In this document: positions 35,129-44,455 of the stretch, in pieces | Layout of the letters: every line of letters begins with the position of its first letter | Numbering within the stretch: position 1 is the stretch's first letter | Assembly (NCBI GenBank): GCA_025559845.1 | Contig: CP048470.1 | Coordinates: forward strand, 982,001 to 1,046,000 | DNA length: 64,000 bases | From: Agrobacterium tumefaciens | Lineage (GTDB): Bacteria > Pseudomonadota > Alphaproteobacteria > Rhizobiales > Rhizobiaceae | Direction of reading: 5' to 3' | The notes under the pieces: generated by a model | Told to the model about the DNA's origin: nothing | Databases searched by the model: none | Seen by the model: the letters and a program-made list of their open reading frames with translations, nothing else | Program-made: the position numbers and the translations under genes

Positions 35129-35593
35129 ATGCTGCAACGGCTTGCCGCAGAGCTTGGTCCCTGGAGCTGGTGGATCGTCGCCTTCATCCTGCTCGCGGCG
35201 GAGCTGATTGCGCCGGGTGTGTTCCTGATCTGGATCGGTCTAGCGGCACTGGTGATTGGCGCGCTCTCGCTGTTTCTGTGGGACGCGGCTGTCTGGGCAT
35301 GGCAATTGCAGTTTGTGCTGTTTGCAGGTCTGTCGGTCGCGTTTGCCCTGCTGGGCAGACGCTATTTCGGCAAGAACCGTGACACCAGCGACGAACCATT
35401 CCTCAATCAGCGCGAAGCAAGTCTTGTCGGCCGTACGGCCACATTGCAGGAGCCGATCGTCGAAGGTCGAGGCCGTATTCGTCTCGATGACACCTGGTGG
35501 CCGGTAGACGGCAAGGACATGCCGGCAGGAACACGGGTTCGGATCGCCTCCGCCCGTGGGCGGACCCTGACGGTGGAAGCCATCGAATCCTAG
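35129..35593 (+). CDS. NfeD family membrane protein
   Basis: This 154-residue protein has two to three N-terminal transmembrane helices (about 15-80, rich in Leu/Ala/Val/Trp) and a C-terminal OB-fold domain (SLVGRTATLQEPIVEGRGRIRLDDTWWPV). This is the short NfeD form without a protease domain. It follows the SPFH gene with no intergenic space, which supports a shared membrane complex. It is convergent with kdsD, with only ten bases between stops and no visible terminator. Confidence 0.9.
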   Translation: MLQRLAAELGPWSWWIVAFILLAAELIAPGVFLIWIGLAALVIGALSLFLWDAAVWAWQLQFVLFAGLSVAFALLGRRYFGKNRDTSDEPFLNQREASLVGRTATLQEPIVEGRGRIRLDDTWWPVDGKDMPAGTRVRIASARGRTLTVEAIES

Positions 35594-35603
35594 TTAGCTG
35601 TTG

Positions 35604-36599
35604 TTAAGCCACGCCGATCCGCAAAAGATCGTGGAAGTGCACTAGGCCGACAGGGCGATTTTCTTCGTCGACGACAATAAGCGCGCCGATATGAAATTTC
35701 TCGAGGACCGCGAGAGCGCTCGTCGCCAACACCGATTTTTTGACCGTTTTTGGCGTACGGGTCATGATGTCGTCAACGGTCAGTTCGGCGAGATTGCGCG
35801 AAAGATTGCGCGCCATATCGCCCTCCGTCACGATGCCGCAGAGCCGTCCATCCTCATCCAGAACGCCAACACAGCCGAAGTGTTTGCGCGACAAGACGCT
35901 GACGGCATCGGGCATTGGCGTGCCCTTATTGACGAGCGGCACACGTTCACCGGTGTGCATGATGTCGCTGACAAGCGTCAGGCTCGCGCCGAGCTTTCCA
36001 CCCGGATGGAATACCTTGAAATCGCCTGCGGTAAAACTGCGTGCTTCCAGAAGTGCCACGGCAAGCGCATCACCGAGCGCCAGTTGCATCAAGGTCGACG
36101 TCGTCGGCGCAAGTCCGAGCGGACATGCTTCTTGCTCATTAGGAACAAGCAGCACGATATCCGATGCCTTTGCCAGAGATGACGTTTCCGAGCAAGTCAG
36201 GGCAACAAGCGGGATCGAGAAACGACGGGTATAATTGATGATGCTGCGCAGCTCCGCGCTCTCACCACCCTTGGAAATTGCCAGCACGACATCATTGCCG
36301 CCGATCATTCCAAGATCGCCGTGATTGGCTTCAGCCGCATGCACGAAAAAAGCAGGTGTTCCGGTCGATGCAAAGGTCGCTGCAAGCTTCGCGCCGATAT
36401 GCCCGCTTTTGCCGACGCCGGTGATGATAAGGCGTCCTTCTGACTGGCCGATTATCTCGATGACCTTGCAGAAGGGTTCAGCCAATCCGTTGGTCAGAGC
36501 CCGCTCAAGGGCGGCAAGGCCTTCACGCTCCATGGAAATCGTCCGCAGCGCGGATTCGATCGCATTGTCTTCGACCAGGTTCACAGCTCTCGTAATCAT
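35604..36599 (-). CDS. kdsD: arabinose-5-phosphate isomerase (KpsF/GutQ family)
   Basis: In this 331-residue protein, an N-terminal SIS domain (about 45-180, with ITGVGKSGHIGAKLAATFASTG and LAISKGGESAEL) is followed by two CBS domains (about 210-331, ending VVDEENRPVGLVHFHDLLR). It converts ribulose 5-phosphate to arabinose 5-phosphate, the first step of Kdo synthesis for lipopolysaccharide. Length and layout match KdsD. The start at 36599 has only a weak ribosome binding site. It is not clustered with other Kdo genes here. Confidence 0.92.
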   Translation of the reverse strand: MITRAVNLVEDNAIESALRTISMEREGLAALERALTNGLAEPFCKVIEIIGQSEGRLIITGVGKSGHIGAKLAATFASTGTPAFFVHAAEANHGDLGMIGGNDVVLAISKGGESAELRSIINYTRRFSIPLVALTCSETSSLAKASDIVLLVPNEQEACPLGLAPTTSTLMQLALGDALAVALLEARSFTAGDFKVFHPGGKLGASLTLVSDIMHTGERVPLVNKGTPMPDAVSVLSRKHFGCVGVLDEDGRLCGIVTEGDMARNLSRNLAELTVDDIMTRTPKTVKKSVLATSALAVLEKFHIGALIVVDEENRPVGLVHFHDLLRIGVA

Positions 36600-36678
36600 G
36601 GCCGACTGTTACTCTTTCCCCCGAAATATGTCCACTGCCTCGAAGATAACCGCAGGGTGGCGTTGTCGACACGAAAGG

Positions 36679-37044
36679 TCAGTGGCGCAGCACAGGTGGA
36701 GACAGTTCCTCGATCGTACCCAGACGCTTGAACGGAACCTTCTCTTCATCGAGCAGATATCGCCCGACTGTCCGCACGCGGGAGCGCGAGCCGTCATCGT
36801 GCCGTACCGAATATTCCTGCGAATAGAAGGCCCCTGTTTTCAGCGTCGTCAGTGCTGTTTCAATGACACGATTTCGATCCGCCAGGTCTATTCTCTCAAG
36901 CATCTTGAAGATGCTGACGCCTTGCTTGGCTTCAGCCAGCGGGATGCCGAATATATCTGCGCAGACATCATCCAGGTAGAATTTGTCGTTGGTGATGTCC
37001 CAACAATAGAAGCCGATCCGGTTCATATTCGACATGGGAGTCAT
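36679..37044 (-). CDS. single-domain PAS protein
   Basis: The 121-residue product is almost entirely one PAS domain: IGFYCWDITNDKFYLDDVCADIFGI is the entry, then a MLERIDLADRNRVIETAL helix and a beta sheet ending RSRVRTVGRYLLDEEKV. There is no output domain, kinase or helix-turn-helix. Such proteins act as small sensory adaptors. An alternative start is the ATG three codons in (37035). Upstream neighbour kdsD is on the same strand but functionally unrelated. The ligand is unknown. Confidence 0.75.
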   Translation of the reverse strand: MTPMSNMNRIGFYCWDITNDKFYLDDVCADIFGIPLAEAKQGVSIFKMLERIDLADRNRVIETALTTLKTGAFYSQEYSVRHDDGSRSRVRTVGRYLLDEEKVPFKRLGTIEELSPPVLRH

Positions 37045-37457
37045 AAAAGCACGGTCACTCAGAGGAAAACAAACGGGTTTTCAAATTCTTCAAACAAAAT
37101 CGGCCTGGCGTTTTCGAAACATTGGCGACCCCTTGAAAGCGTCCCATCCATACACGCAAGCATAGAGTTACCGCGTTGGGCGATCGCGACCCTCATCTGT
37201 CGCAAAAACGTCATGTCGGCCCTTAGTTGGAATGTCGTTATTATTCCAGCCATTCGCCCAGAAAAAGAGTTCCCTTCCCGATATTTATCAAGTGTTAACC
37301 ATAAAAACCCTATTGTTTAACCAATGTTAAACATGCGTCGCGTGAGTGAGTCTGCCAATTCCAGTAAATGCCCATAATGCTCGGCTTGCCGGCATGGGAA
37401 ACGGAAATGACGGACCTTGGAGCGCGCCGCGATCGAAACTCGCCGGGTGAAAGAAGC
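37045..37457. other. long leader/intergenic region before the beta-barrel gene
   Basis: No gene with a good start is seen. The region must hold divergent promoters for the PAS protein and the beta-barrel protein. It includes in-frame upstream start candidates for the latter at 37368 and 37407, so part of it may be coding. A TTAACC/GTTTAACCAATGTTAAAC-like A-T-rich patch lies at 37295-37332. Confidence 0.4.
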
Positions 37458-38930
37458 ATGGTCTTGAGAGGCACCGCAAAACGTCCGCTGACGTCGCGGA
37501 AAGCAGCAGCAATGCTGCTTGCCTGCACCGTTCTTTTCACGGCGGAAGTAGCGTTGGCGCAGGACGCTGTGACACCCGTACCCGTTACGGCTCCTCAAGG
37601 CACTGCCCTATCTGCCGGCACTACAGACACCGATACGCCGGCGAACACGGCGACTGCCGCGACCCCGGCACCACTATGGCGCCCCTCCAATAATCCAGGC
37701 GATCCGATATACGAGCAACAGGACGACAATGAGCGTCCTTATTCCGAGACAGAAAATCCCTATGAACCCACTGTCGACGGAGGTGAGAATCCACCCCCGA
37801 CCGGTGAGCCTGGACAAACGCCAGGCATCCGTCTTGGAACATTTCTGCTGCGTCCGTCGCTCAGCCAGACGATCAACACGGAGAAACAGAGCAATACGGG
37901 CGGCCCTTCGCGCCGCAACTATCTGACGACCGGCATTCGCGGCACGCTGACCAGCGATTGGTCGAGGCATGCGTTGACGGTAACGGGTGACGGCGCTTGG
38001 GAGAAAAATTTCGGAAGCAAGGACGGAGAAGAACCCCGGGCAAAAATCGATGCGGATCTTCGCCTTGACCTTGGCGGTGACACCACAGCCAATCTCAAGG
38101 CTGGATATGAATTCAGTCGCGAAGACACAACCGACCCGAACGCGTTGACCGGCGCGTCCGTCCAGGGCGGCGAACATCAGTTTACGACTGGCGCATCCAT
38201 CGAACGAGATTTCGGGAAATTGCGCGGTCTGGCGGCGCTCGATCTTTCCAGAACCGTCTACACCGACGCCAAGGGCCTGGATGGCAACGCGATCAGCCTG
38301 AGTGACCGGGACCGCAATTCCGCCAACCTGCGTGGACGTGTGGGTTACGAACTGTCACCTGCCCTCATCCCCTTCCTCGAATTGAATGCCGGAGCAAGCC
38401 GGTATGACGAAGACCGGGACAGCTCGGGCTATGCGCGCTCGTCGAATTCCTACGGAGCGAAAGTCGGTGCGGAGATCGATCTGGGCGAAAAGACCCGAGG
38501 CGAAGCGGCGATTGGCTATCTGCGCAAACAATATGACGACGATCGTCTGGCCTCCATTGGCGCATTGACCCTGGACGGGGATCTGAACTGGTCGCCGCAG
38601 CGCGGCACCAACGTCAACTTGGGCTTGAGAACAACGATCGAAGATTTTGCCGGCGGCCCACAGGGCGGCTGGATTTCCTACCAGCTCGATACCAGCCTGA
38701 CCCACGAGTTGCGCAACAATCTCGTTGCCCGTCTGACAGGCCAGATTGTCCGCCGGACGTTCCCGTCATCGTCCGACATGGAGGACGTCATGGAATACAC
38801 CGCTGGGGCAGGACTGACCTGGGGCATCAACCGCTACCTCGATCTGACGGCCGACGTCAGCTATCAGTGGACTCCGGTTTACGACAGCGACGAGTTGCGC
38901 GTTGGCGCTGGGCTTGTGCTCAAGCGCTAG
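37458..38930 (+). CDS. outer membrane beta-barrel protein (BBP2_2 type)
   Basis: From the ATG at 37458 the product is 490 residues. A signal peptide follows a basic start (RKAAAMLLACTVLFTAEVALAQ, cleavage after ALAQ or VALA), then a Pro/Thr/Asp-rich segment to about residue 125. The rest is a long run of alternating amphipathic strands (RRNYLTTGIRGTLTSDW, LNAGASRYDEDRD, VGYELSPALIPFLEL), as in the putative beta-barrel porin 2 family (COG5338). It ends VGAGLVLKR, a typical barrel C-terminus though lacking a final Phe. Earlier starts at 37407 or 37368 are possible. Role in the outer membrane is unknown. Confidence 0.8.
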   Translation: MVLRGTAKRPLTSRKAAAMLLACTVLFTAEVALAQDAVTPVPVTAPQGTALSAGTTDTDTPANTATAATPAPLWRPSNNPGDPIYEQQDDNERPYSETENPYEPTVDGGENPPPTGEPGQTPGIRLGTFLLRPSLSQTINTEKQSNTGGPSRRNYLTTGIRGTLTSDWSRHALTVTGDGAWEKNFGSKDGEEPRAKIDADLRLDLGGDTTANLKAGYEFSREDTTDPNALTGASVQGGEHQFTTGASIERDFGKLRGLAALDLSRTVYTDAKGLDGNAISLSDRDRNSANLRGRVGYELSPALIPFLELNAGASRYDEDRDSSGYARSSNSYGAKVGAEIDLGEKTRGEAAIGYLRKQYDDDRLASIGALTLDGDLNWSPQRGTNVNLGLRTTIEDFAGGPQGGWISYQLDTSLTHELRNNLVARLTGQIVRRTFPSSSDMEDVMEYTAGAGLTWGINRYLDLTADVSYQWTPVYDSDELRVGAGLVLKR

Positions 38931-38962
38931 ATCGGACGCTGCCGGCACCAAAATCTCAAACA

Positions 38963-38989
38963 AAAATCCCGGCACAAGGCCGGGATTTT
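38963..38989. terminator. bidirectional terminator between the beta-barrel gene and galU
   Basis: A perfect 11-bp stem (38963-38973 with 38979-38989) has a five-base loop. It is T-flanked on both sides: TTTTC on the plus strand, TTTTTG on the minus. It serves both convergent genes. Confidence 0.85.
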
Positions 38990-39008
38990 CATGTCGTGTT
39001 CCGTGAGA

Positions 39009-39896
39009 TTACTTCAGGCCGCCGATCAAGGCCTTGATTGGGTCCTCAATCGAAGAGCGGATGTCGGCACGTTCCAGAGCAAAAGCGACGTTTGCAAGAA
39101 TGAAGCCGTCCTTTGCGCCGCAATCGAACGTCTGGCCACGGAAGTGATAACCCGCAAATTCCTGCGAATCCGCCAGCGTCAGCATGCCGTCCGTCAACTG
39201 AATTTCGTTGCCTGCACCGCGTTCCTGATTTTCGAGAATGTCGAAAATCTCCGGCTGCAGAATGTAGCGACCGTTGATGTAGAAGTTCGACGGCGCGGTA
39301 CCCTTGGCAGGCTTCTCGACCATCTGGGTGATCTTGAATCCTTCGCCGACAGCGTCGCCAACACCGACGATGCCGTATTTGTGGGTCTGATCCGGTTCGC
39401 ATTCCTGCACCGCAATCACGTTGCCACCGGTCTGGTCGTAAAGATCAACCATGCCTTTGAGGCAGCTTTTCTGCGAGTGCATGATCATGTCAGGCAGCAG
39501 AACCGCAAAAGGCTCGTCGCCGACGATATCGCGTGCGCACCAGACCGCGTGGCCAAGACCAAGCGGAACCTGCTGACGGGTAAAGCTTGCCGTACCCGCC
39601 TTTGGCAGAAGGCCGGCCAGCAATGTCAGCTCGGCATTCTTGTTGCGCTCGCGCAGCATCTGTTCGAGTTCAAATTGAATATCGAAATAGTCTTCGATCA
39701 CCGCCTTGCCGCGGCCGGTGACAAATACAAAGTGCTCGATGCCCGCTTCCGCCGCTTCATCAACGACGTACTGAATGACCGGCTTGTCTACGACAGTGAG
39801 CATTTCTTTCGGAACCGCCTTAGTAGCGGGCAGGAAACGTGTACCGAGGCCTGCAACCGGAAATACGGCTTTCCGAATTTTCTTCTGTTCTACCAC
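39009..39896 (-). CDS. galU: UTP-glucose-1-phosphate uridylyltransferase
   Basis: This 295-residue nucleotidyltransferase has the activation motif in [20 protein letters not shown], uridine/sugar contacts VLLPDM and KYGIVGV, and the catalytic region VEKP. It makes UDP-glucose for exopolysaccharide, cyclic glucans and LPS; in Agrobacterium and Sinorhizobium the gene is also called exoN. The start is a GTG at 39896 preceded by AGGAGGG. A longer frame to 39938 has no binding site. It is divergent from the lytic transglycosylase gene. Confidence 0.95.
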   Translation of the reverse strand: MVEQKKIRKAVFPVAGLGTRFLPATKAVPKEMLTVVDKPVIQYVVDEAAEAGIEHFVFVTGRGKAVIEDYFDIQFELEQMLRERNKNAELTLLAGLLPKAGTASFTRQQVPLGLGHAVWCARDIVGDEPFAVLLPDMIMHSQKSCLKGMVDLYDQTGGNVIAVQECEPDQTHKYGIVGVGDAVGEGFKITQMVEKPAKGTAPSNFYINGRYILQPEIFDILENQERGAGNEIQLTDGMLTLADSQEFAGYHFRGQTFDCGAKDGFILANVAFALERADIRSSIEDPIKALIGGLK

Positions 39897-40092
39897 ATAT
39901 CCCTCCTGAGAGATAACAACTGGGTCCCATTCCCTCACGCAGTTGTTATTTCAAAAACAACAACGTTTTGTAAAGGTCGACGCTACCATCTATTAATGGT
40001 AAAGAATTTGTTGACGTTCTTTTGGTATCCATCGTGAAGCCCGATGCGTATCTCGCTATCGAAATGACATTCGAGAGAACGAAAGACCGACG

Positions 40093-41316
40093 ATGACAAA
40101 GATGATCCTTTCAGATGTCCGCAAATTCGGCTGCATGGTGTTTGCAGGTTTGGCAATCACCCTGACGCCATTCTCGGCACATGCCGATGCTGGCTTCAGA
40201 CAGTGGATCAACCAGTTTTATTCAACAGCCGCCAAAGAAGGCATCAGCAAGGCGACCTACCAGAAAGCGTTCGCCGGCGTGACCGAGCCCGATCCTGACG
40301 CGCTGCGCAAGGCCACCTATCAGCCGGAATTCACGACACAGGTCTGGGACTATATCGACTCGCGTGTCAATCCGTACACGGTCCGGATCGGCCGTGAAAT
40401 GAAGGCACGCCACGCCACGACCCTGAACTGGATCGAGCGCAACTTCAACGTCGACAAGCATATCATCCTCGCCATCTGGTCGATGGAATCGAACTATGGT
40501 GCGGTACTCGAAAAACCGGAGCGCCTGCATAATATCCCGCAGGCCCTGGCAACCCTTGCCTATTCTGATCCAAAGCGTGGAAAGTTCGCCCGTACGCAAT
40601 TGATTGCCGCCCTGAAGATCCTTCAATCGGGTGACGTGACGCCGAAACAGCTCACCGGGTCCTGGGCGGGCGCCATGGGCCACACGCAATTCATTCCGAC
40701 CAGCTATCTGCTCTACGCCGTCGACGCGGATGGCAACGGCAAGCGCGACATCTGGCACTCTGTGCCGGACGCACTGGCAACGGCCGCCAATCTGCTGGCA
40801 AAGAATGGCTGGGAACCCGGCCGGACCTGGGGTTACGAAACCGCGGTTCCGCGCGGCGGCGCCCGATATGAAGGTCAAACAAAGACCATTGCGGAATGGG
40901 CAAAGCTCGGCTTCACCCGTCCAAACGGCAAGAATTTCACCCGTGGTTCTGACCGCGCCATGCTCAAATTGCAGGGGGGTGCCAATGGTCCGGGCTTCCT
41001 GATGATGAAAAACTTCTTCACCATCAAGAAATACAACGCATCCGACAGCTACGCGCTGGCCGTTGGTCTGCTGGCAGACGAGATCGCCGGTTACGGTGGT
41101 ATGCAGCAGAAGTGGCCGCGTCCTGACGGTACGCTGGACATCAAGGAAAAATTCGAGCTCCAGACCCGGATGAAAGAGCTCGGTTATTATGATGGCGAAA
41201 TCGATGGTAACTTCGGCTCCGGTTCGAAAGCGGCAATCAGCGCAATCCAGTCCCGTATGGGAATGGAAAACGATGGCGAACCATCGCAGAGACTGCTGAG
41301 AGCCTTGCGTAACTGA
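40093..41316 (+). CDS. lytic murein transglycosylase (MltB-like) with C-terminal peptidoglycan-binding domain
   Basis: The 407-residue protein is exported: a hydrophobic signal (about 14-30) ends at AHA-DAGF. The SLT_2/MltB catalytic domain (about 35-330) has the catalytic glutamate in IWSMESNYGAV and downstream GAMGHTQFIPTSYL. A C-terminal PG_binding_1 domain (about 345-405, RMKELGYYDGEIDGNFGSGSK) follows. It cleaves the MurNAc-GlcNAc bond to 1,6-anhydro products during wall growth. It is followed after about 67 bases by the DUF459 gene, in the order common in rhizobia. Confidence 0.93.
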   Translation: MTKMILSDVRKFGCMVFAGLAITLTPFSAHADAGFRQWINQFYSTAAKEGISKATYQKAFAGVTEPDPDALRKATYQPEFTTQVWDYIDSRVNPYTVRIGREMKARHATTLNWIERNFNVDKHIILAIWSMESNYGAVLEKPERLHNIPQALATLAYSDPKRGKFARTQLIAALKILQSGDVTPKQLTGSWAGAMGHTQFIPTSYLLYAVDADGNGKRDIWHSVPDALATAANLLAKNGWEPGRTWGYETAVPRGGARYEGQTKTIAEWAKLGFTRPNGKNFTRGSDRAMLKLQGGANGPGFLMMKNFFTIKKYNASDSYALAVGLLADEIAGYGGMQQKWPRPDGTLDIKEKFELQTRMKELGYYDGEIDGNFGSGSKAAISAIQSRMGMENDGEPSQRLLRALRN

Positions 41317-41383
41317 TAAGATGTGCCGGTCGGTTCAGGCAGTCGCGAAGACTGCCGGCGGACCGCCCGGAAAGGTCGATGTC

Positions 41384-42610
41384 ATGAGTAAGAAGCCCGC
41401 ATCGCAAAACGGAATCATCGGACGGCGCATCTGCGCCGTCATTTTGTCCGTTGCGATCTGCGTGCCACTCGCCCCATCTGGCGCCATCGCGCAGGAGCAG
41501 CGTCGGACCCTGTTCGAAATGTTGTTCGGCAGACCTGTTGGTAGAGAAGCACCGGCTGACCGTGAATATCAGCCGCGCAACCGACGCGATTTCCCCTCAG
41601 CGCCCTCGTCGCGCAACCGATCAGTCAGCAGACCGCAACCGGCGCGCAAGACACCATCCGTTGTCCAGATGCGTACCACAAAACCGGAACCGGCCGCAAA
41701 ACTCGAAAATGCGCGGCGCGTTCTCGTCGTCGGCGACTTTCTGGCCGGAGGCATGGGTGAGGAGCTTGTCAACGCTTTCGCCAGTTCCCCGGCCATCACC
41801 GTCGACGTGCGTGCAAATGGCTCGTCGGGCCTGGTGCGAACAGACTATTACGATTGGTTTGCCACACTTCCCGAATTCATCAAGGAGACGAGCCCGGCAA
41901 CAATCGTCATCATGATGGGGTCCAATGACCGCCAGCAGATGCAGATCGGCGATATCAAGGAAAAATTCGGTACAGATGTCTGGTACAAGGAGTATGAGCG
42001 TCGGATTGATGCGCTGCTGGCCATCGCCGAGCGCCAGAAAGTTCCACTGTTGTGGGTTGGCGTGCCCGCGTTTCAATCCCCGTCATTGACGGCCGATCTT
42101 GCTGGCTTCAACCGCCTTTACCGCAGCCACGTCGAAAAGCACGGTGGTGAGTTCGTCGATGTCTGGGACGGTTTCGTCGATGAAGCAGGCAAGTTCGTTA
42201 TCACCGGTTACGACATGAACGGTCAGCAAGCCCGTCTTCGCGAAGCCGATGGCATCGGCATGACGCAGGCCGGCAAGCGAAAACTCGCATTTTACGTCGA
42301 AAAATTCGTGCGCCGGCATCTGGACAGCGCCGGCCCCGATCTGGTGAAGCTGGACGGTAGCAATCTGCCTTCACTGACCTCGCTGCCGGCACTTGGTATC
42401 GATGCCGGACAGGTCCGAACGCAGCCTATCAGCCTTACAGATCCCGATCTCGATGGCGGCGAAAGACTGCTGGGCGACCAGCCTGTCAGAACATCTGTCG
42501 TCGAAACGCCGCGTGAGCGGCTGACAAAACGCGGTGAAATGAGCGACGCACCACGGGGACGCGTCGATGATTATCGCGTGTCCACACCGGACGAAACGGC
42601 AACGAAGTAG
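41384..42610 (+). CDS. DUF459 SGNH-hydrolase-fold envelope protein with altered catalytic residues
   Basis: This 408-residue exported protein has a signal peptide (ICAVILSVAICVPLAPSGAIAQ), then a basic Pro/Arg linker and an SGNH-type domain (about 110-320). Block I reads VVGDFLAGG, so the usual Ser of GDS is Phe. Block III IMMGSNDRQ is present. Block V reads DGIGMTQAGKRKLAFY, lacking the usual DxxH histidine. It may be a non-catalytic binding protein in the periplasm. The ATG at 41384 follows GGAAAGG. It is probably co-transcribed with the lytic transglycosylase gene. Confidence 0.8.
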   Translation: MSKKPASQNGIIGRRICAVILSVAICVPLAPSGAIAQEQRRTLFEMLFGRPVGREAPADREYQPRNRRDFPSAPSSRNRSVSRPQPARKTPSVVQMRTTKPEPAAKLENARRVLVVGDFLAGGMGEELVNAFASSPAITVDVRANGSSGLVRTDYYDWFATLPEFIKETSPATIVIMMGSNDRQQMQIGDIKEKFGTDVWYKEYERRIDALLAIAERQKVPLLWVGVPAFQSPSLTADLAGFNRLYRSHVEKHGGEFVDVWDGFVDEAGKFVITGYDMNGQQARLREADGIGMTQAGKRKLAFYVEKFVRRHLDSAGPDLVKLDGSNLPSLTSLPALGIDAGQVRTQPISLTDPDLDGGERLLGDQPVRTSVVETPRERLTKRGEMSDAPRGRVDDYRVSTPDETATK

Positions 42611-42662
42611 CCTTCTCATGACGCTCGTTCGAGCACCCTCATCATCACGATATGTTAAAGTC

Positions 42663-42687
42663 GGAACGCGCTTCGACCTTGGTGGTT
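42663..42687 (+). promoter_or_regulatory. putative EcfG (general stress sigma factor) promoter
   Basis: GGAAC at 42663-42667, a 16-base spacer, then GGTT at 42684-42687. This is one base from the alphaproteobacterial EcfG consensus GGAAC-N16/17-CGTT. It lies about 60 bases ahead of the 58-residue gene at 42748. Confidence 0.45.
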
Positions 42688-42747
42688 AACGCGGAGTGCG
42701 GAGCAGGAACGCATCCGCTAATAACGATGATATGAGGAGTAAACATC

Positions 42748-42924
42748 ATGCCCCACCAAGGTGGTACACACGACCCGCATATGAAGACGGGTCAAAAATC
42801 CGGCAAGGGCGGCAACGACAAAACCCGCAGCGCGTCATCAATGGAAAACAAGGCCCCCATGAAGGACACCACGCGGGATAAGTCGATGAAGGGTGGCCAA
42901 CAGGGCCATAAAAACAAACACTAA
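42748..42924 (+). CDS. 58-residue hydrophilic Lys/Gly/His-rich protein, possibly stress-induced
   Basis: The product starts MPHQGGTHDPHMKTGQ and ends GGQQGHKNKH. It is rich in Lys, Gly, Met, His and Gln, with no hydrophobic segment, and is almost certainly disordered. AGGAG lies eight bases before the ATG. Composition recalls small hydrophilins and KGG-type stress proteins, but I see no named motif repeat. The EcfG-like promoter upstream would place it in the general stress response. It is convergent with gltD. Confidence 0.7.
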   Translation: MPHQGGTHDPHMKTGQKSGKGGNDKTRSASSMENKAPMKDTTRDKSMKGGQQGHKNKH

Positions 42925-42951
42925 CGCGCTGTTTTACCCCAGGTCTGGAAC

Positions 42952-42979
42952 AAAAAAGGCGACCAGATGGCCGCCTTTT
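42952..42979 (-). terminator. intrinsic terminator of the gltB-gltD operon
   Basis: Read on the minus strand, an 8-bp stem (42954-42961 with 42972-42979), with an inner CCA/TGG pair in the loop, is followed by T-rich sequence ending TTTTTTG. It lies seven bases past the gltD stop. Confidence 0.8.
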
Positions 42980-42985
42980 CAGTGA

Positions 42986-44440
42986 TTAGCGTGGCAGCAC
43001 CGAACTGCCCATCAAAGCTTCGTCGATGGCGCGTGCAGCCTGACGACCCTCGCGGATAGCCCAGACAACCAGAGACTGACCACGACGAACGTCGCCAGCT
43101 GTCCAGAGCTTGTCGACCGAGGTCTTGTAGTCCTGGTCGTTGGCAACAACGTTGGTCGAACCACGGCGGTCGGTGTTGAGCTCCAGCTTACCTTCCAGGT
43201 CCTTCAGGACGCTGTCGGTGAACGGGCCGGAGAAACCGATCGCGATGAAAGCAAGGTCAGCCTTGATGATGAATTCCGTGCCGGCGATCGGCTTGCGCTT
43301 CTCATCGACCTGGCAGCACTTAACACCGGTCAGAACGCCGTCTTCACCGACAAATTCCAGCGTCGCAACCTGAAATTCGCGCACAGCGCCTTCAGCCTGT
43401 GACGAGGAGGTGCGCATCTTGGTTGCCCAGAATGGCCAGACTGCGAGCTTGTCTTCCTTTTCCGGCGGCATCGGACGAATGTCGAGCTGCGTGACCTTCA
43501 CGGCACCCTGACGGAATGCAGTGCCGACGCAATCCGATGCCGTGTCACCACCGCCGACGACAACAACGTGCTTGCCACCGGCCAGGATCGGATCGGCAGG
43601 CCAGCCAACGCTGTCGATGTTTTCGCGACCGACGCGGCGGTTCTGCTGAACGAGGTAAGGCATGGCATCATAAACGCCGTGGAAATCCGCGCCGCCGATA
43701 CCTGCCGGACGCGGCGTTTCGGAGCCACCGCAATAAAGAACCGCATCGTGGTCGGCGATCAGCTTCTCAGCAGAAATGTCGACACCGACGTTGACGCCAT
43801 AATGGAAAGTGACACCTTCGCCCTTGATCTGCTCGACACGACGATCAATGAAGTTCTTCTCCATCTTGAAGTCCGGAATGCCGTAACGCAACAGGCCGCC
43901 TGCCTTGGATTCGCGCTCATAGACGTGAACCTCGTGACCGGCGCGGCCGAGCTGCTGGGCAGCGGCGAGACCAGACGGACCGGACCCGATGATCGCGACC
44001 TTCTTGCCTGTGTGAACCGTGGCCGGCTTTGGCACGATAAAGCCCAGTTCGTAGGCCTTGTCGGCAATTGCCTGTTCGACCGTCTTGATCGCAACCGGCG
44101 TATCCTCAAGGTTCAGCGTGCAAGCCTCCTCGCAAGGCGCGGGACAGACGCGACCGGTAAATTCCGGGAAGTTGTTGGTGGAGTGAAGATTGCTGATCGC
44201 CTGTTCCCAGCCGCCGTTATAAACCAGATCGTTCCAGTCGGGGATCTGGTTATGGACGGGACAGCCCGTCGGACCATGACAGTAAGGAATGCCACAGTCC
44301 ATGCAGCGTGCCGCCTGCTTCTGCACTTCGGCATCCGACATGGGAATGGTGAATTCCCGGAAGTGACGGATACGGTCTGAGGCGGGCTGGTACTTGCCAA
44401 CTTGCCGGTCGATCTCCAGAAAACCTGTTACCTTACCCAC
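42986..44440 (-). CDS. gltD: glutamate synthase small (beta) subunit
   Basis: The 484-residue beta subunit of NADPH-dependent GOGAT has an N-terminal cysteine-rich 4Fe-4S region (ARCMDCGIPYCH, GCPVHNQIPDW, VCPAPCEEACTLN), an FAD motif (VAIIGSGPSGLAAAQQLGRAGH) and an NADPH motif (VVVVGGGDTASDC). It passes electrons from NADPH to the large subunit for glutamate synthesis from glutamine and 2-oxoglutarate. The GTG start at 44440 follows GAGGA. It lies 15 bases after a small membrane-protein gene that separates it from gltB. Confidence 0.97.
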   Translation of the reverse strand: MGKVTGFLEIDRQVGKYQPASDRIRHFREFTIPMSDAEVQKQAARCMDCGIPYCHGPTGCPVHNQIPDWNDLVYNGGWEQAISNLHSTNNFPEFTGRVCPAPCEEACTLNLEDTPVAIKTVEQAIADKAYELGFIVPKPATVHTGKKVAIIGSGPSGLAAAQQLGRAGHEVHVYERESKAGGLLRYGIPDFKMEKNFIDRRVEQIKGEGVTFHYGVNVGVDISAEKLIADHDAVLYCGGSETPRPAGIGGADFHGVYDAMPYLVQQNRRVGRENIDSVGWPADPILAGGKHVVVVGGGDTASDCVGTAFRQGAVKVTQLDIRPMPPEKEDKLAVWPFWATKMRTSSSQAEGAVREFQVATLEFVGEDGVLTGVKCCQVDEKRKPIAGTEFIIKADLAFIAIGFSGPFTDSVLKDLEGKLELNTDRRGSTNVVANDQDYKTSVDKLWTAGDVRRGQSLVVWAIREGRQAARAIDEALMGSSVLPR

Positions 44441-44455
44441 GTTTATATCCTCATA

